A DNA stretch of 12,116 nt, from assembly GCF_000003605.2 (NCBI RefSeq), contig NW_003118936.1, positions 132,916 through 145,031 of the forward strand, read 5' to 3'. Shown piece after piece: positions 8,682 to 12,116 of the stretch (within the stretch, counting starts at the first letter, position 1; each line of letters opens with the position of its first letter). This stretch comes from Saccoglossus kowalevskii. Taxonomy: Eukaryota > Hemichordata > Enteropneusta > Harrimaniidae. The notes under the pieces are model-generated. The model was not told where the DNA came from, did no database searches, and saw nothing but the letters and a program-made list of their open reading frames with translations. The translations under genes were made by a program, and so were the position numbers.

Positions 8682-8877
8682 TTGTGTCACTGATATACTA
8701 GTCACATCTCTTTTTCAATATGCCATCTTTATGTCACTGATATACTTACTAGTCACATCTCTTGTCCAATGTGCCATCGTTGTGTCACTGATATACTAGT
8801 CACATCTCTTTTTCAATATGCCATCTTTATGTCACTGATATACTTACTAGTCACATCTCTTGTCCATTGTGCCATCG
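8682..8877 (+). repeat. Dimer with TACT insertion, duplicated (2 x 98 bp)
   Basis: Monomers 186-187 and 188-189 are two copies of a 47+51-bp dimer. The first monomer has CTCTTTTTCAATATG and ends ATCT. The second starts TTATGTCAC and has GATATACTTACTAGTC, a tandem duplication of TACT (8743-8746 repeated at 8747-8750; 8841-8844 repeated at 8845-8848). These are the only 51-bp monomers in the window. Monomer 189 ends CCATTGTGCCATCG like type p, unlike 187, and marks the left break of the next duplication. Confidence 0.92.
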
Positions 8878-10005
8878 TTGTGTCACTGATATACTAGTCA
8901 CATCTCTTGTTCAATATGCCATCTTTGTGTCACTGATATACTAGTCTCATCTCTTGTTCTATATGCCGTCATTGTGTCACTGATATACTAGTCACATCTC
9001 TTCTTCAATATGCCATCGTTGTGTCACTGATATACTAGTCACATCTCTTGTCCAATGTGCCATCGTTGTGTCACTGATATACTAGTCACATCTCTTGTTC
9101 AATATGCCATCTTTGTGTCACTGATATACTAGTCACATCTCTTGTCCAATGTGCCATCGTTGTGTCACTGATATACTAGTCAGATCTCTTGTTCAATATG
9201 CCATCGTTGTGTCACTGATATACTAGTCACATCTCTTCTTCAATATGCCATCGTTGTGTCACTGATATACTAGTCACATCTCTTGTCCAATGTGCCATCG
9301 TTGTGTCACTGATATACTAGTCACATCTCTTGTTCAATATGCCATCTTTGTGTCACTGATATACTAGTCACATCTCTTGTCCAATGTGCCATCGTTGTGT
9401 CACTGATATACTAGTCAGATCTCTTGTTCAATATGCCATCGTTGTGTCACTGATATACTCGTCACATCTCTTGTTCAATATGCCATCGTTGTGTCACTGA
9501 TATACTAGTCAGATCTCTTGTCCAGTATGCCATCATTGTGTCACTGATATACTAGTCACATCTTTTGTTCTATATGCCATCATTGTGTCACTGATATACT
9601 AGTCTCATCTCTTGTTCTATATGCCGTCATGGTGTCACTGATATACTAGTCACATCTCTTGTTCAATATGCCGTCGTTGTGTCACTGATATACTAGTCAC
9701 ATCTCTTGTCCAATGTGCCATCGTTGTGTCACTGATATACCAGTCACACCTCTTGTCCAATATGCCATCATTATGTCACTGATATACTCTTCACACCTCT
9801 TGTTCAATATGCCACCATTGTGTCACTGATATACTAGTCACATCTCTTGTCCAATATGCCATCATTGTGTCACTGATATACTAGTCACATCTCTTGTTCT
9901 ATATGCCATCATTTTGTCACTGATATACGAGTCACATCTTTTGTCCAATATGCCATCATTTTGTCACTGATATACTCGTCACACCTCTTGTTCAATATGC
10001 CATCG
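8867..10005 (+). repeat. Segmental duplication 3: copy of 5947-7085
   Basis: From the CCATTGTG tail of monomer 189 onward the array repeats p-tail g b (q f g f r)x2 s n t b u f v w h a k l at a constant offset of 2920 bp from 5947-7085. Monomer 127 (type p) has ATCTATTG upstream of its CCATTGTG, whereas monomer 189 has ATCTCTTG, so the break lies between 8859 and 8867 unless a point change is invoked. Differences from the source seen by eye: 9631 (GG for TG) and 9790 (CTCTTC for CTCGTC). Confidence 0.82.
8972..10005 (+). repeat. 22-mer higher-order unit, copy 3 (1034 bp)
   Basis: Monomers 192-213 in the canonical order, directly followed by copy 4. Three differences from copy 4 were seen: G at 9631, T at 9790, and T3 in monomer k (9914). 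The last is shared with copy 2, so copy 3 groups with copy 2 as it stood before the change at this site. Confidence 0.93.
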
Positions 10006-11039
10006 TTGTGTCACTGATATACTAGTCACATCTCTTCTTCAATATGCCATCGTTGTGTCACTGATATACTAGTCACATCTCTTGTCCAATGTGCCATCGT
10101 TGTGTCACTGATATACTAGTCACATCTCTTGTTCAATATGCCATCTTTGTGTCACTGATATACTAGTCACATCTCTTGTCCAATGTGCCATCGTTGTGTC
10201 ACTGATATACTAGTCAGATCTCTTGTTCAATATGCCATCGTTGTGTCACTGATATACTAGTCACATCTCTTCTTCAATATGCCATCGTTGTGTCACTGAT
10301 ATACTAGTCACATCTCTTGTCCAATGTGCCATCGTTGTGTCACTGATATACTAGTCACATCTCTTGTTCAATATGCCATCTTTGTGTCACTGATATACTA
10401 GTCACATCTCTTGTCCAATGTGCCATCGTTGTGTCACTGATATACTAGTCAGATCTCTTGTTCAATATGCCATCGTTGTGTCACTGATATACTCGTCACA
10501 TCTCTTGTTCAATATGCCATCGTTGTGTCACTGATATACTAGTCAGATCTCTTGTCCAGTATGCCATCATTGTGTCACTGATATACTAGTCACATCTTTT
10601 GTTCTATATGCCATCATTGTGTCACTGATATACTAGTCTCATCTCTTGTTCTATATGCCGTCATTGTGTCACTGATATACTAGTCACATCTCTTGTTCAA
10701 TATGCCGTCGTTGTGTCACTGATATACTAGTCACATCTCTTGTCCAATGTGCCATCGTTGTGTCACTGATATACCAGTCACACCTCTTGTCCAATATGCC
10801 ATCATTATGTCACTGATATACTCGTCACACCTCTTGTTCAATATGCCACCATTGTGTCACTGATATACTAGTCACATCTCTTGTCCAATATGCCATCATT
10901 GTGTCACTGATATACTAGTCACATCTCTTGTTCTATATGCCATCATTGTGTCACTGATATACGAGTCACATCTTTTGTCCAATATGCCATCATTTTGTCA
11001 CTGATATACTCGTCACACCTCTTGTTCAATATGCCATCG
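10006..11039 (+). repeat. 22-mer higher-order unit, copy 4 (1034 bp)
   Basis: Monomers 214-235, head to tail with copy 3; together they make 2068 bp of perfect 1034-bp phasing. GCCACCATT of w lies at 9811 and 10845, spacing exactly 1034 = 22 x 47. The join replaces the usual l-to-h step by l-to-q. Both l and r (the usual neighbour before q) end TTCAATATGCCATCG, so the junction falls in shared sequence. Confidence 0.94.
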
Positions 11040-12116
11040 TTGTGTCACTGATATACTAGTCACATCTCTTGTCCAATATGCCATCATTGTGTCACTGATA
11101 TACTAGTCACATCTCTTGTTCTATATGCCGTCATTGTGTCACTGATATACTAGTCTCATCTCTTGTTCTATATGCCGTCATTGTGTCACTGATATACTAG
11201 TCTCATCTCTTGTTCTATATGCCATCATTGTGTCACTGATATACTAGTCACATCTCTTGTTCTATATGCCGTCATTGTGTCACTGATATACTAGTCACAT
11301 CTCTTGTTCTATATGCCGTCATTGTGTCACTGATATACTAGTCTCATCTCTTGTTCTATATGCCGTCATTGTGTCACTGATATACTAGTCACATCTCTTG
11401 TTCAATATGCCATCGTTGTGTCACTGATATACTAGTCACATCTCTTGTTAAATATGCCATCGTTGTATCACTGATATACTAGTCACATCTCTTGTTCTAT
11501 ATGTCATCATTTTGTCACTGATATACTAGTCACATCTCTTGTTCTATATGCCATCATTGTGTCACTGATATACTAGTCTCATCTCTTGTTCTATATGCCG
11601 TCATTGTGTCACTGATATACTAGTCACATCTCTTGTTCAATATGCCATCGTTGTGTCACTGATATACTAGTCACATCTCTTGTCCAGTATGCCATCATTA
11701 TGTCACTGATATACTCGTCACACCTCTTGTCCAATATGCCATCTTTGTGTCACTGATATACTAGTCACATCTCTTGTCCAATGTGCCATCGTTGTGTCAC
11801 TGATATACTAGTCACACCCCTTGTCCAATATGCAATCATTGAGTCACTGATATACTAGTCACATCTCTTGTCCAATGTGCCATCGTTGTGTCACTGATAT
11901 ACTAGTCACATCTCATTTTCAATATGCCAGCTTTGTGTCACCGATATACTAGTCACATCTCTTGTCCAATGTGCCATCGTAGTGTCACTGATATACTAGT
12001 CACATCTTTTGTTCTATATGCCGTCATTGTGTCACTGATATACTAGTCACATCTCTTGTTCTATATGCCATCATTGTGTCACTGATATACTAGTCTCATC
12101 TCTTGTTCTATATGCC
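10006..12116 (+). repeat. Segmental duplication 2, right copy (2111 bp, cut by window end)
   Basis: Repeats 6052-8162, type by type, from q of the 22-mer unit through h d b c d d b e e y a b e z and the rare 168-174 series. One private change is TTAAATATG at 11450 in monomer 244. The final monomer (258) stops at position 43, in GCC, because the window ends. The high identity implies a very recent copy, or an assembly duplication. Confidence 0.93.

Larger units (their letters stand above)
1..12116 (+). repeat. 47-bp tandem satellite array, 258 monomers, whole window
   Basis: The window is a single head-to-tail array in one orientation. The block TGTCACTGATATAC recurs every 47 bp with few changes, and the rest of each monomer varies at a limited set of positions (mainly 3, 18, 19, 23, 24, 26, 29, 32, 34, 36, 37, 39, 44, 45, 47). 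I counted 257 whole monomers plus 43 positions of another. Nine have indels: monomers 13, 14, 40, 41, 67, 68, 177 (deletions) and 187, 189 (insertions); this count reproduces the window length exactly. No unique sequence interrupts the array and both ends are cut. It holds no credible coding sequence: the reference has TGA at 10-12 and TAG at 18-20, the period shifts frame each monomer, and the reverse strand has several stops per monomer. Satellite or long minisatellite DNA of a eukaryote is the natural reading; species and chromosomal location are unknown. Confidence 0.98.

Noticed and set aside
1-12116. CRISPR array
   Set aside because: The repeats abut directly with no unique spacers, the whole 47-bp period is conserved, and no cas-like coding sequence is present.
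1-12116. Protein-coding tandem repeat (repeat protein or low-complexity ORF)
   Set aside because: 47 is not divisible by 3 and each monomer carries TGA and usually TAG on the + strand and several stops on the - strand, so every frame closes within about three monomers.
1-12116. Promoters, from TATA-like strings (GATATAC, CTATATG) in each monomer
   Set aside because: These are part of the repeated consensus and recur hundreds of times without any gene or other promoter context.
1-12116. Transposon or LTR remnant carrying internal repeats
   Set aside because: No terminal inverted repeats, target duplications, LTR ends or coding remains are visible, and the array fills the window edge to edge.
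1-12116. Telomeric repeat or CENP-B box-bearing centromeric satellite
   Set aside because: No short G-rich telomere motif and no CENP-B box were seen. A centromeric location remains possible but is not shown by the sequence.
1-12116. Plasmid or phage iteron origin
   Set aside because: Iteron clusters are short (a few to tens of copies) and lie beside a replication gene. Here there are 258 copies over 12 kb with layered higher-order structure and no gene.
1-12116. tRNA, rRNA or small RNA gene
   Set aside because: No cloverleaf, conserved rRNA segment or polymerase III box set was seen beyond the repeated monomer. The weak monomer hairpin alone does not support an RNA gene.

Overview
The whole window is one uninterrupted tandem satellite array. 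It holds 257 complete monomers plus the first 43 positions of a 258th, all in one orientation with no other sequence between them. The monomer is 47 bp. Nine monomers carry small indels (net -6 bp), and the total then closes exactly: 257 x 47 + 43 - 6 = 12116. Both window edges cut the array, so its true length and flanks are not visible. I see no gene, RNA gene, transposon, promoter or terminator. Stop codons recur in every monomer and 47 is not a multiple of 3, so all six frames are closed at short intervals. A homogeneous array of this length with layered higher-order repeats points to a eukaryotic satellite or long minisatellite (heterochromatic, pericentromeric, subtelomeric or a VNTR). 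The species cannot be told from the sequence. The consensus is about 36% GC, and its + strand is 64% pyrimidine (19 T, 11 C, 11 A, 6 G).

Numbering used below: monomer n starts at 47(n-1)+1 plus an offset. The offset is 0 for n=1-13, -3 for 14, -5 for 15-40, -8 for 41, -10 for 42-67, -11 for 68, -12 for 69-177, -14 for 178-187, -10 for 188-189 and -6 from 190 on. Monomer 1 (1-47) is the reference, and Xn means base X at monomer position n. Types: a = reference; b = T23+G44; c = T23; d = G44; e = A36+G47; f = C34+A36+G39+G47; g = A36+T47; h = C34+A36; i = T29+G44; t = T29; k = G18+T29+C34+A36; l = C19+C26+A36+G47; m = A36+C45; n = G24+C34+A36+G37; p = A29+C34+A36+T37+G39+G47; q = C32+A36+G47; r = G24+A36+G47; s = C19+A36+G47; u = A36+G44+G47; v = C18+C26+C34+A36; w = A3+C19+C26+A36+C45; x = A11+T17+G18+T23; y = T42; z = C34+A36+G37.

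Layout. (1) 1-604: a-type trimers (a a x), then h h a k l m. (2) 605-2810: a segment of about 1 kb duplicated (605-1593 and 1869-2810), with a trimer a a x between the copies; the second copy is exactly one monomer shorter because two monomers fused. (3) 2811-3513: a transition zone with more divergent monomers and two 1-bp deletions. (4) 3514-7837: two copies of a 44-48-monomer macro-repeat. (5) 7838-8877: a mixed zone with local trimer and dimer duplications and a 4-bp TACT duplication. (6) 8867-12116: two further copies of a 22-monomer (1034 bp) unit, (q f g f r)x2 s n t b u f v w h a k l, followed by a longer copy of the downstream sequence.

The 22-mer unit occurs four times (3796-4876 with one extra monomer, 6052-7085, 8972-10005, 10006-11039), the last two head to tail. 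The segment 10006-12116 repeats 6052-8162 with only two substitutions that I found over 2111 bp. The picture is of a satellite evolving by repeated in-register unequal exchange or replication-based amplification, recently enough that break junctions can still be read from hybrid monomers.
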